Part shown: positions 7,670-15,898 of the stretch, one piece after another | How the letters are laid out: every line of letters starts with the position of its first letter | Numbering within the stretch: the stretch's first letter is position 1 | Assembly: GCF_031348265.1 (NCBI RefSeq) | Contig: NZ_CP133771.1 | Coordinates: 8,556,001 to 8,620,000 of the forward strand | Reading direction: 5' to 3' | DNA: 64,000 nt | DNA from: Streptomyces collinus | GTDB taxonomy: Bacteria > Actinomycetota > Actinomycetes > Streptomycetales > Streptomycetaceae | Notes under the pieces: generated by a model | What the model saw: only the letters and a program-made list of their open reading frames with translations | The model's database searches: none | What the model was told of the DNA's origin: nothing | Translations under genes and position numbers: made by a program

Positions 7670-9183
7670 AGGGCGAGGCTTCCGGAGCCGTGGACGGCCG
7701 GGGCGGACGTCCTGACCGTGGTCAGGTCCGTCAACTCCCGCTTTGGATGGGCCAGTTCCAGATAGACGGATCGAAACGTGTCAATGGTCTGCCGGAGGGT
7801 GAACTGCTCGATGACCCGCAGCCGGGCCGCCTCGCCCATCGCCCTGCGCCGTCCGGGATCGCCCAGCAGCTCCAGCGCGGCCGCGGCCATCGCCTCGGGA
7901 TCGCGCGGAGGCACCACGAGCCCGGTGTCTCCGACGGCTTCGCGTACCCCGCCCACGTCGGTGGAGACGGTTGCCCGCCCGCAGGACATCGCCTCGATCA
8001 GGGTGAAGGGGAAGCCCTCGCTGATGCTGGAGAGCATCACGACGTTCCCGGCGGCGTAGGCGTCCTTGATGTCGTCGACGCGCCCTTCGAAGGTCACGGC
8101 GTCAGCGTGCCCGAGCTCGGCGGCCAGGGTCTCGCAGCGTTCCCGGTAGGCCTCTCCGCCCCGGGGCGTCCCGCCGAACAACCGCAGCCGTGCGTGCGGG
8201 AGTCGGGCGCGGACCAGGGCGAAGGCCCGGATGAGGGTCTCCAGATCCTTGATGGGGTCGACGCGGCCCGCCCAGCTGAGGGTCGGGGCGTCAGGTTCGG
8301 GGCCGGCCGCAGGGAACGCGGCGGGGTCGACGCCGTTGTAGACCGTGCGGATCGACGCCGGGTCGGCGCCGCCCTCCTCCTCCCACAGCCGGTTGTAGCG
8401 GTTGCCCGGTGTGATCAGGGCGGCCCGCCGGTAGCTCTCCTGCGCGAGCAGCCTGAAGAACCCGAGGATCACGGCCTTCACCGGCCAGCGGTAGGGCGCG
8501 GTGCGATAGCCGAGGTAGCGCTCGCGCAGGTACACCCCGTGCTCGGTCAACAGCAGTGGGACGCCGTGGTGTTCGAGGGCGGCGAGCCCCGGCAGGACGG
8601 CGACCCCGCCGCTCACCGCGTGCGCGACGTCGGACTCGGGCGCCGGGGCGGCCAGCGGACGCAGGGCGTGCTCCAGCAGGGCGGTCGCGGTGAGTGCGTC
8701 GTGCAGGGTCGGCTGTGCCTCGCGGACGGCGAGCCCGGGGCGGTTCCACAGCGCGGTGAGGATCGTGACGGCCCGGTCTGCTCGCAGGAAGGGGCTCAGC
8801 GTCCCGTCCGACGCGGCGCGTGCCAGTGCGTAGAGGGCGGGTGCGAATCCGTCCTCGGCACGCGGGTCGAGCAGCGCGGCCAGGAACCGCTCGTAGGCGG
8901 CGGTGAGTTGGTTGCGGGCCCGGCCACGGGGCGGGCGGCCTTCGGGCGGGGCGCCCCACATGGGGACGGACAGCACACCCGAGACGTGCGCGGGCAGGTC
9001 CCACACGACCGGCTCACGTCCGGTTCCGGTGACGGCGATGACGTCGAAGGCGAGGTCGGGCATGCCCTGGACGAGCTGGTCGCACCAGACGCTGACGCCG
9101 CCGTGGCTGTGCGGATAGGTGCCTTCGGTGAGCAGGGTGACGCGCGTCGCTCCGGTACCTCGCGCGCCCTGGGGAACGGGCAT
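7666..9183 (-). CDS. PelF-type GT4 glycosyltransferase
   Basis: A cytosolic family-4 glycosyltransferase that would polymerise amino-sugar units from an NDP donor. The N terminus has the PelF hallmark TEGTYPHSHGGVSVWCDQL; the acceptor domain continues with LLTEHGVYLRER; the donor domain shows TVYNGVDP, SWAGRVDPIKDLETL and the EX7E element SEGFPFTLIEAMSCG. PelF homologues polymerise N-acetylhexosamines in Pseudomonas and Gram-positive Pel loci. I chose the ATG at 9183 because GGAG lies 7 bases upstream; a GTG at 9228 would start inside a hairpin. The gene overlaps the downstream membrane protein and follows the Agd3-like gene by 100 bases. Confidence 0.88.
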   Translation of the reverse strand: MPVPQGARGTGATRVTLLTEGTYPHSHGGVSVWCDQLVQGMPDLAFDVIAVTGTGREPVVWDLPAHVSGVLSVPMWGAPPEGRPPRGRARNQLTAAYERFLAALLDPRAEDGFAPALYALARAASDGTLSPFLRADRAVTILTALWNRPGLAVREAQPTLHDALTATALLEHALRPLAAPAPESDVAHAVSGGVAVLPGLAALEHHGVPLLLTEHGVYLRERYLGYRTAPYRWPVKAVILGFFRLLAQESYRRAALITPGNRYNRLWEEEGGADPASIRTVYNGVDPAAFPAAGPEPDAPTLSWAGRVDPIKDLETLIRAFALVRARLPHARLRLFGGTPRGGEAYRERCETLAAELGHADAVTFEGRVDDIKDAYAAGNVVMLSSISEGFPFTLIEAMSCGRATVSTDVGGVREAVGDTGLVVPPRDPEAMAAAALELLGDPGRRRAMGEAARLRVIEQFTLRQTIDTFRSVYLELAHPKRELTDLTTVRTSAPAVHGSGSLAL

Positions 9184-9222
9184 CGATGTGCTCCACGGCC
9201 GAGGAGTGGGGTGGTTCGGGCC

Positions 9223-9254
9223 GGTCACGGCCGCCCGCCGGGGCGGCCGTGACC
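9223..9254. terminator. Hairpin between the deacetylase and PelF-like genes
   Basis: Perfect 14-base arms (9223-9236 and 9241-9254) around a four-base loop. It sits just after the Agd3-like gene on the minus strand and before the PelF-like start, so it may partly end transcription, stabilise the upstream mRNA or set different expression for the secreted deacetylase and the rest of the operon. No T run follows. Confidence 0.6.
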
Positions 9255-9282
9255 TTCGGTCGGTCTTGGGCGGGTGCGCCGT

Positions 9283-11409
9283 TCAGCCGTCTGCGGTGTG
9301 GCCCACCGGATCGGTGACGCCCGCGGGGACCCGGGTCTTCGGCGCGGGGCCGGTGGCCGGGGCGGGTCCGCCGGCGTCGGCGGCCGGAGCCGGGGCGGAT
9401 GCCGGCAGGGTGAGGGTGAGCGGCTCACCTGTGGAGGGCGTCCAGCCGGACACCGCACCCGCGTACGCCTCGCCGAACGCGGCACCGGCCACCTTGGCGC
9501 CGGTGGGCAGGGTCGCGGGCACCGCGAGCCCGTCCGGCGCGTCGACGGTCACGGTGTCGCCGATGCGGTGCGCGGTGACCTCGCCGGCCCGGAGGGCGGC
9601 CTGCCAGTCGGCCCGGCGCCGGAGTTCGGTGCCGATGTCCCGCATCCGCGGGTTCACGACGGGGGTGTCCTCCGTGAACAGCGCCTCGTAGTCGTCCAGG
9701 ACGCCGTTGAGCACAGGGTAGGCGATGCGGTCCTCGGCCAGATTCGACTGGTGGATGAAGTGCGGCTTGGGGTCGTTGGCCAGGACGTGCCCGAGCGCGA
9801 TCCGCGTCTCCAGCGGCACGATGTGGTCCGCGTAGCCGGTGGCGGCGGACAGCGGCGCCGGCAGACAGGTGGTGGTGGCCGGGTTGTCCTCACAGATGCC
9901 GCTGCCCCCCTGGGCGCGGCTGGTGTAGATCCAGTTGTACTCGTCGACCTGCTCGGCCGCCCGCCCGGCGTTGTAGAAGACGTTCATCGGATAGCGGGGC
10001 ACGGTCGTGGCCGGACCCACCCGACGCTGGGCGGGCTCACGGGAGTTGTCGGAGCCGAGCCAGCCGATGCCGTTGTCGCCGAGGGCGAGCGCCAGGTTGG
10101 GGTTGTCCTCCGGCTGTTGCGGCAGCACCTTCATGCCGGAGTGCTCGCCGGTCACCAACTCGTCGTTCACCAGCGGGAGTCCGGCCCTCTCGCCCCAGAC
10201 CCGGTTGGTGGCGATCTCGTCGGAGATGTCGTTGCGGCTCATCCACCGGGTGCTGCCGTCGGCGTCGGTCGCGCACTTCCAGGGCACCACGGTCGTGTCC
10301 TGCACGCAGCCGAGGAAGGGGTGCGAGTAGGTGTGGTTGATCCACCGGAACTCGCCCCGCCGCGCGATCAGCCGGTCGGCGAGCGCGTCGGCGCCGTTGT
10401 TGTCCTCCCGGTGGTCGACGCTGCCGGCGCCGTTGTAGGCGAAGTCGAGGGTGAAGTCCTTGTCGTTCTGCCAGTCGACGGCGTGGTCGACGTCGGCGAC
10501 CGTCATCCGGATCGGGTCGGGTGTCGCGTTCGGGTCCGTGCAGTCGACATCGCCGGGCGTGCAGTTGAGCGTGCTGTTCCATCGGTCGTCGGCGGCGAAG
10601 ACGTCGTCCACGTGGACGGAGAAGTAGTTCCGTGAGGCGCCCAGGTGCACCCCGCCGGTCATCCACTCCACGATGCCGCGGGCCAGGAGCCGGAACTGCT
10701 GCTGGTACTGGTTGTAGACGAAGGTGACGACCAGTTCGCGCCGCCCGTCGTGCCGGTACTCGCCCACCAGCGTGCCCTTGGCCGACTGCCCGGGGATCGT
10801 CGCCTGCACGTACGGAGTGAAGTCGGCCCCCGCCACGGGCTTCGACAGGTAGGCGTAACTCTCGCCGACGGTCGGGTCGTTGTCCTCGAAGGGCACCGCC
10901 CCGTCGAGATAACCGAAGGGGCCCGACCTGCCGGCGGCGGTCACCTCCGCCCGCTTCCCGTCGATGCTGCCGGAGTAGCCCCCGTGGACCGGGTACTGCA
11001 AACCGGCTTCGGGACGCGCGTACGTGTAGGCGTCGACCTGGGGGATGGCGTAAGTCTGCTCGTACGCTGTGAGCGCCGCCATCTCGGCGGAGCCGGCCGG
11101 GAACGGGTTGTCGTTGGGCAGCACCACGGCCTGGAATTTGGCGCGCGGCCGGCCGTCGACGATGTCCGCGAGGAAGCCGGCGTCGATCACGGTCCGGCCG
11201 GACTGCGTGAGGTCGATCCGGGTGTACGGCGTTCCGGCCGCGGCCAGTTCGGCGGCTATCGCGTCGGTGGACGGGCCGCCGTCGCTCACCACCAGCACCC
11301 GCAGATCGACGCGGGGCGTGGTGTCGGCGTGGGCCGCGCCGGCCGGCAGGCCCAGCGCGGCGATGAGCACGCCCACCGTGAGAACGGTGGTGCGTAAGGT
11401 CCGCTTCAT
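9283..11409 (-). CDS. Agd3-like (CE18) exopolysaccharide deacetylase, secreted
   Basis: 709 residues. A signal peptide ends near AGAAHA. An N-terminal domain (about 30-240, LRVLVVSDGGPS) is followed by a NodB-like deacetylase core with the metal/catalytic Asp pair in FSVHVDDVFAADDRW and the HxxxH zinc site in NHTYSHPFLGC; HFIHQSNL and NVFYNAG are further landmarks that I recall from fungal Agd3. A Pro/Ala-rich C-terminal tail follows a small beta domain. Agd3 partially N-deacetylates GalNAc in galactosaminogalactan, giving the polymer positive charge and adhesion. Start ATG 11409 has GGAGGGG upstream; an upstream in-frame start at 11511 lacks signal-peptide logic. First gene of the polysaccharide operon. 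Confidence 0.85.
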   Translation of the reverse strand: MKRTLRTTVLTVGVLIAALGLPAGAAHADTTPRVDLRVLVVSDGGPSTDAIAAELAAAGTPYTRIDLTQSGRTVIDAGFLADIVDGRPRAKFQAVVLPNDNPFPAGSAEMAALTAYEQTYAIPQVDAYTYARPEAGLQYPVHGGYSGSIDGKRAEVTAAGRSGPFGYLDGAVPFEDNDPTVGESYAYLSKPVAGADFTPYVQATIPGQSAKGTLVGEYRHDGRRELVVTFVYNQYQQQFRLLARGIVEWMTGGVHLGASRNYFSVHVDDVFAADDRWNSTLNCTPGDVDCTDPNATPDPIRMTVADVDHAVDWQNDKDFTLDFAYNGAGSVDHREDNNGADALADRLIARRGEFRWINHTYSHPFLGCVQDTTVVPWKCATDADGSTRWMSRNDISDEIATNRVWGERAGLPLVNDELVTGEHSGMKVLPQQPEDNPNLALALGDNGIGWLGSDNSREPAQRRVGPATTVPRYPMNVFYNAGRAAEQVDEYNWIYTSRAQGGSGICEDNPATTTCLPAPLSAATGYADHIVPLETRIALGHVLANDPKPHFIHQSNLAEDRIAYPVLNGVLDDYEALFTEDTPVVNPRMRDIGTELRRRADWQAALRAGEVTAHRIGDTVTVDAPDGLAVPATLPTGAKVAGAAFGEAYAGAVSGWTPSTGEPLTLTLPASAPAPAADAGGPAPATGPAPKTRVPAGVTDPVGHTADG

Positions 11410-11807
11410 GCGGTGAGGTCCCCTCCCCGGGCAGGGGCGAGTACGGCTCCCGTGGAGCGGACGCACCCCCTTGCGTGCCGCCGGCGTCCCCCTCAGAAGC
11501 CGGTTCGTCACGCATCCGTTCGCGTCACATAGTGATGTCTGTGTGGAGATTTCGCGGTCATGTTGCGGAACATGACGGAAAAGCGCAGGTGTCGAATGGG
11601 GTCCATTCGAAAGAGAAGTGATCCGTTCCAGGCTGCCGGACGAGGCCGGACCTGGCGGGCGCGAGGGCCCGGCCTGCTGGTCCGGGCCCTGTGCGGCGTA
11701 CCGGCGGGCCGGTGGGGCCCGCCGGTCGTCATGCCAGTGGTCCAGACCGGAGCGGATGTCCGGGTGTGGCGGCTTTCAGGTCACGCTCGCCGGTCGCGGA
11801 CCGGGCG
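11410..11807. promoter_or_regulatory. Upstream region of the polysaccharide operon with two inverted repeats
   Basis: A 398-base non-coding stretch holding the probable promoter of the Agd3-like gene on the minus strand. Two perfect inverted repeats lie within it: 8-base arms at 11557-11564/11569-11576 (GTCATGTT and AACATGAC) and 8-base arms at 11592-11599/11603-11610 (TCGAATGG and CCATTCGA). They are 15 bases apart and unlike ordinary terminators because they are short and A/T-containing, so they are operator candidates. I could not place the -10 or -35 with confidence. Nothing else recognisable lies between 11611 and 11807. Confidence 0.5.
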
Positions 11808-12335
11808 TCAGGGGCAGAGCACTCGCGTCACCGGCGTGTAGACCGGGCCGCCGCTGACGTTCGTGGAGTCGCTGAACTCGGCGTAGAAGTACGAGTAGAA
11901 GCCGATGTTGCCGTTGCAGCCGGAGTCGGCGGCGACGTCCAGCGTCAGGGTGACCGTACGGCTCTGGCCGGGCGGGATGGTGGCGCCGTAGTTCGCGCCG
12001 AGGTTGGCCGGGCCGGTCCCGGAGCAGGGGGTGGGGCCGTTCGCGGTGGTGAGGCTGCACCCGCTGAAGCCGTACTTCAGATCGGGACGCTGGGTGGTGA
12101 GCCAGGTCGGTTCGATCGTCTGGTAGACGAACCAGACGTCGTACGTGTTGTTGTTGGTGATGGTCATCGACAGCTTGACCGAGCCGCCGGGCGTGGTCGT
12201 GGCGCTGTCGGTGGTGAAGGTCAGCTCCGCCGGTGCCGGGCCGGCCGCGCTCGCGCCGGGAGCCAGACCGAACACGGCGAGGGCCAGGGCGAGGACGGCG
12301 GTGAGACCGAAACGTCTCATCAGGGGTGATCGCAT
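11808..12335 (-). CDS. Secreted protein of unknown function
   Basis: About 175 residues beginning MRSPLMRRFGL with a clear signal peptide (hydrophobic LTAVLALALAVFGLAPG, cleavage after ASA). The mature part looks like one small beta-sandwich: PGGSVKLSMTITNNNTYDVWF and PPGQSRTVTLTLDVAAD resemble DUF11/CARDB-like extracellular modules, and there are four Cys that could form two disulphides (CSL/CSG and CNG/LCP). I recognise no catalytic motif. I chose the ATG at 12335 because only it gives a signal peptide at the N terminus; no good ribosome site is visible. It is not obviously part of the polysaccharide operon. Confidence 0.72.
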   Translation of the reverse strand: MRSPLMRRFGLTAVLALALAVFGLAPGASAAGPAPAELTFTTDSATTTPGGSVKLSMTITNNNTYDVWFVYQTIEPTWLTTQRPDLKYGFSGCSLTTANGPTPCSGTGPANLGANYGATIPPGQSRTVTLTLDVAADSGCNGNIGFYSYFYAEFSDSTNVSGGPVYTPVTRVLCP

Positions 12336-12643
12336 GGCCACGGAGGGTAGGCAGCGGCTGAACGCAGCGTCTGCACCGAAAGGGAGGCCCGGTTCGCCAT
12401 GCGGCTGGAAGTGTTCATGGTGTGGATGATGCGTGACGAAGGTGTGACGGCCCGGCGGGAGCCGCGTTCGCCCAGGCAGTTGCTGCGCGCAGAGCCGGGG
12501 GCGCGGGAGGGGCGCCCTCCACGGCATCCACGGCGCGTGGCCGTGACATTGGCGCGTATCGGATCCGGCCGGCCTCTCCTTCGCCCGTGATCACCCTGGG
12601 CTTCTCGGTCATCCGCCGGATTCCGGCCCGCCGAGGGGGCCGG
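12336..12643. other. Intergenic stretch of about 300 bases
   Basis: No convincing gene. It carries the presumed promoter of the secreted protein (minus strand). Near its right edge a hairpin (12623-12629 with 12637-12643, arms CCGGCCC and GGGCCGG) probably ends the TetR transcript coming from the right. Confidence 0.5.
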
Positions 12644-13186
12644 TCAGGACGCTCCGAGGCCGCGCAGCAAGGTGTCGACCACGACGTCCGCCGCCTGCGC
12701 GGGGCTCAGATCGGGCATCTGCCGCGATGCGAGGTGCATGAGCTGGGGCAGCAGCGCACCCGCCCACCCCTGCGGGGGCCCGGGCCGCAGAAGTCCCTCC
12801 TCCTCGGCGCGCTGGAGGAAGGCGTCCACCTCGCGTATTGAGGCGTCCCGGCGGGCGTGGACACCGTCGTCGGCGAGCATGCGGGCGAGGTCGACGGGCC
12901 AGGTGCGGTTGACGGCGATGATGTTCTCGACGTAGCGGTGCAGGGCGACGGCGACGGGGGCTTCGCGCAGCCGGGCGTCCTCGATGGCGTCCTCGATGGC
13001 CGCGAGGCGGGCTGAATGGATCGCGGCCAGGAGGTCCTCGCGGGAGGCGAAGCGCCGGTAGACGGTGCGGCGGTCCACACCGGCCTCGGCGGCGATGTTC
13101 GCGATGCTCGCTCCCGGGTCGGCGGCGAGCATGCGCGCTCCGGTGGTCAGGACGGCTTCCAGGTTGCGCGCGGCGTCGGCTCTCAC
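12644..13186 (-). CDS. TetR-family transcriptional regulator
   Basis: 180 residues. The N-terminal helix-turn-helix is plain: ARMLAADPGASIANIAAEAGVDRR then TVYRRFASREDLLAAI, which matches the TetR DNA-binding consensus. The C-terminal ligand domain (about 60-180) is helical and family-variable. It lies divergent from msrA with about 220 bases between them, so it may control itself and/or msrA. The ligand cannot be told from sequence. Short for the family but complete. Confidence 0.88.
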   Translation of the reverse strand: MRADAARNLEAVLTTGARMLAADPGASIANIAAEAGVDRRTVYRRFASREDLLAAIHSARLAAIEDAIEDARLREAPVAVALHRYVENIIAVNRTWPVDLARMLADDGVHARRDASIREVDAFLQRAEEEGLLRPGPPQGWAGALLPQLMHLASRQMPDLSPAQAADVVVDTLLRGLGAS

Positions 13187-13406
13187 CGCACCGAGTCTAG
13201 GCGTGCCCTGTGGAGCCTGACGTGTCTATCGCCTCACGCGCGTGAAGGGAGATCGGGGAATCGCTACGCCGATGTAACGGTTAAGCGAGGGCGGAGCCGC
13301 CGCGACGGATGCATTCGTCACCTGTCAGAATGGTGACTGCACGCGGAGGGCGTGTGTGCGAGGCTGGTCCCGTGTGGACGGATGCGGGCGAGAAAGGTGA
13401 TGCGTC

Positions 13407-13916
13407 ATGAGTGATGTCGAGGAGAGGGCCCTGCTTGCGGGTGGCTGTTTCTGGGGGATGCAGGAGCTGATCCGGTCGCTCCCCGGAGTGATCCGCACCC
13501 GGGTCGGCTACAGCGGCGACGACGACAAGCCCCACGCCACCTACCGTGACCATGGAAGGCACGCGGAATCGATCGAGATCGTGTTCGATCCGACCGCCAC
13601 CGACTACCGCGCGATCCTGGAGTACTTCTTCCAGATCCACGACCCGACCACGAGGGACCGGCAGGGCAACGACATCGGCCTGAGCTACCGCTCCGCCATC
13701 TTCTATCTCGACGACGAGCAGCGGCGCGTCGCGCAGGACACCATCGCCGACGTCGAGGCGTCCGGGCTGTGGCCGGGCCCGGTGGTGACCGAGGTGGTGC
13801 CGGCCGGCGCGTTCTGGGAGGCCGAGCCCGAGCATCAGGACTACCTCCGGCGCTACCCGGACGGCTACACCTGTCACTTCCCGCGCCCGAACTGGCGGTT
13901 GCCCAGGCGCGGCTGA
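13407..13916 (+). CDS. msrA: Peptide-methionine (S)-S-oxide reductase
   Basis: MsrA repairs oxidised methionine (S-sulfoxide) in proteins using thioredoxin. The catalytic motif GGCFWGM lies at residues 12-18 (nucleophile Cys14), followed by GVIRTRVGYSGDD, TYRDHGRHAESIEI (the usual GxxxHAExV element with small changes), YFFQIHDPTTRDRQGNDIG and YRSAIF. At 169 residues it is a normal length for the compact form. The recycling Cys near the C terminus seems to be absent or moved; only Cys868-type distal Cys (YTCHF) is seen. Start ATG 13407 follows GAAAGGTG. Stands alone with a terminator downstream. Confidence 0.92.
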   Translation: MSDVEERALLAGGCFWGMQELIRSLPGVIRTRVGYSGDDDKPHATYRDHGRHAESIEIVFDPTATDYRAILEYFFQIHDPTTRDRQGNDIGLSYRSAIFYLDDEQRRVAQDTIADVEASGLWPGPVVTEVVPAGAFWEAEPEHQDYLRRYPDGYTCHFPRPNWRLPRRG

Positions 13917-13930
13917 TCCGGACCGCCGAC

Positions 13931-13963
13931 GTGGCCGGGGAGGGCTCTGCCCTCCCCGGCCAC
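13931..13963 (+). terminator. Hairpin terminator after msrA
   Basis: Perfect 14-base arms (13931-13944 and 13950-13963) with a five-base loop, 15 bases after the msrA stop codon. Confidence 0.75.
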
Positions 13964-14088
13964 GCGCCGTTTCTCCCGCCTTGTCGGCAGGCATTCGACA
14001 CGCCGGTGAGTCTGAAAGCATCATAACCGCTACAGTCGAGTGACAGATGTTGCCAGGGCTCGAACTACTCCCCGAGGAGAGACAGCGC

Positions 14089-15531
14089 ATGATCACCTAC
14101 GACCGGCTGTTCATCGGAGGCTCCTGGGTGGAGTCCGGCGATCCGGAGCTGCTGGACATCACCTCACCGCACGACCGGTCGGTGATCGGGCGTGCGGCCC
14201 AGGCGCAGCCCGCCGACGTGGACCGGGCGCTCGCGGCGGCCCGGGCCTCCTTCGAGGCGGGTGGGTGGCGCACGACCCCGCCCGCGCAGCGGATCGCGGT
14301 CCTGCGGCGGTTCAACGCACTGCGCGAGCGGGAGGCGGAGAAGATCGCACACCTCATCTCGCTGGAGAACGGCTCGGCGGGATGGTTCACCCGGGCCGGT
14401 CAGCCGGGCCTGACCCGTCAGGCCGACGCCTATCTGAAGGCGGCGGAGGAGTTCGGCTGGGAGGAGGCGTTGGTGCCCTCCGACCCGGCGTCCCCGGTGC
14501 GCAGCGTGGTGCGCCGCGAGGCGATCGGCGTCGTGGCCGCGGTGATCCCGTGGAACTCCCCCTTCTCCTCCGCCACCACGAAGATCATCCCGGCCCTGCT
14601 CGCGGGTAACTCGGTCGTCCTCAAGGTGTCCCCGGAGAACTCGCTGAGCATGGGCTTCCTCGCCGAACTGCTGGAGCGGGTGGGTCTGCCCGAGGGTGTG
14701 ATCAGTGTTCTGCCCGCGGACCGGGAGACCAGTGAGTACCTCGTGTCGCACCGGGAGGTCGACAAGATCGCCTTCACCGGCTCGACGCGGGCCGGCCGTC
14801 GCATCGCCTCGATCGCGGGCGAGCGACTCAAGCGCGTCAGCCTGGAGCTGGGCGGCAAGTCCGCCGCCATCGTCCTGCCGGACGCCGACATCGAGAAGGC
14901 GGTCGCGGGCCTGAAGTTCGGCTCCCTGCTCAACAACGGCGAGTCCTGTATCGCCCAGACCCGCATTCTCGCCCCCCGCGGCCGGTACGAGGAGGTCGTG
15001 GCCGCGGTGAAGGAACTGGTCGAGTCGCTGAAGGTGGGCGACCCGGGTGACCCCGACACCTTCATCGGTCCGATGATCCGCCCCGACCAGCAGGAGCGGG
15101 TGCGCGGCTACATCCGGCTCGGCATCGAGGAAGGCGCCCGCCTCGTCACCGGTGGCCCGCAGATCCCCGAGGGACTGGAGAAGGGCAACTACGTCACCCC
15201 CACGGTCTTCGCCGACGTCGACAACTCGATGCGCATCGCTCAGGAGGAGATCTTCGGCCCGGTCCTGGTCGTCATCGCCTACGACGACGAGGACGACGCC
15301 GTCCGCATCGCCAACGACTCCGAGTACGGCCTCTCCGGCGGCGTCTGGTCCGCCGACGAGGACCGTGCCCTGGCGGTCGCCCGCCGGGTCCGCACCGGAA
15401 CCGTCACGGTCAACGGTGCGCCGATCGCCTTCGACGGCCCGTTCGGCGGCTTCAAGGCCAGTGGCATCGGCCGCGAGTACGGCGCGGTCGGCCTGGGGGC
15501 CTACACCGAGTACAAGACCATCACCGTCTGA
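14089..15531 (+). CDS. NAD(P)-dependent aldehyde dehydrogenase
   Basis: 480 residues oxidising an aldehyde to its acid. The general base Glu253 is in LELGGKSAAIVL and the nucleophile Cys287 in NNGESCIAQTRI. Other signatures are IPWNSPFSSATTKI, VVLKVSPENS, IAFTGSTRAGRRIA, EEIFGPVLVVI and FGGFKASGIGREYG. The substrate is not evident; the family in Streptomyces includes broad-range aliphatic and aromatic aldehyde oxidisers. I chose the ATG at 14089 because GAGGAGAG sits 7 bases upstream and the protein then starts like the family (MITYDRLFIGG); an upstream in-frame ATG at 14047 is less likely. A small gene follows 96 bases downstream. Confidence 0.92.
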   Translation: MITYDRLFIGGSWVESGDPELLDITSPHDRSVIGRAAQAQPADVDRALAAARASFEAGGWRTTPPAQRIAVLRRFNALREREAEKIAHLISLENGSAGWFTRAGQPGLTRQADAYLKAAEEFGWEEALVPSDPASPVRSVVRREAIGVVAAVIPWNSPFSSATTKIIPALLAGNSVVLKVSPENSLSMGFLAELLERVGLPEGVISVLPADRETSEYLVSHREVDKIAFTGSTRAGRRIASIAGERLKRVSLELGGKSAAIVLPDADIEKAVAGLKFGSLLNNGESCIAQTRILAPRGRYEEVVAAVKELVESLKVGDPGDPDTFIGPMIRPDQQERVRGYIRLGIEEGARLVTGGPQIPEGLEKGNYVTPTVFADVDNSMRIAQEEIFGPVLVVIAYDDEDDAVRIANDSEYGLSGGVWSADEDRALAVARRVRTGTVTVNGAPIAFDGPFGGFKASGIGREYGAVGLGAYTEYKTITV

Positions 15532-15626
15532 TGCCCGCTCACGTCACCGGTTTGACAGGTGACGCCGGGAGGGGCATGCTGATCCTCGTCCGAGGAACCA
15601 GCGTGATTCCGCAAGGGAGACCGGTC

Positions 15627-15818
15627 ATGGGCAAGGAACTGTCGACGGACACCGCCGCAGCGGCACGGCACGCGCGGTTCGGCAAGCTCCCCGAGCGCAC
15701 CCGCTTCGAGGACATGGCCGAGGAGGCGGAAGCCGCACCGAGGGGCGGGGCGAACGCGTACAACCCCGAGGGTTCGTGGAAGTACTACTCGTGCCTCGCG
15801 CTCGATCTGGGCCTGTAG
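15627..15818 (+). CDS. Small 63-residue protein, unknown; precursor-peptide-like
   Basis: ATG at 15627 with GGGAGA 6 bases upstream. The first 40 residues are charged and helical (ARHARFGKLPERTRFEDMA, then EEAEAAPRGG), and the last 24 are uncharged and aromatic: ANAYNPEGSWKYYSC then LALDLGL. A polar leader, a Gly-Gly and a compact C-terminal core with one Cys is the layout of many peptide precursors, but no modifying enzyme, protease or ABC exporter is next door. It may simply be a small conserved Streptomyces protein. Position after the aldehyde dehydrogenase (96 bases) may reflect cotranscription. Confidence 0.6.
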   Translation: MGKELSTDTAAAARHARFGKLPERTRFEDMAEEAEAAPRGGANAYNPEGSWKYYSCLALDLGL

Positions 15819-15898
15819 ACCCCCCTGTCATCCCCCGTGCCCTGGTCAGGGCCCAAACGGTTCGACGGTCCTGCGGGATCCCGGCACGGTGACGCACC

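Noticed and set aside
4973..7765. 930-codon plus-strand open frame across several operon genes
   Set aside because: Low-complexity Gly/Gln/Arg translation, an antisense by-product of high GC; the minus strand carries clear families.
2063..11409. Reading the operon as legionaminic acid synthesis or cell-wall teichoic acid synthesis
   Set aside because: Only the dehydratase and nucleotidyltransferase fit; no nonulosonate synthase, CMP-transferase or Tag/Tar genes are present, while deacetylase and both hydrolases point to an amino-sugar exopolymer.
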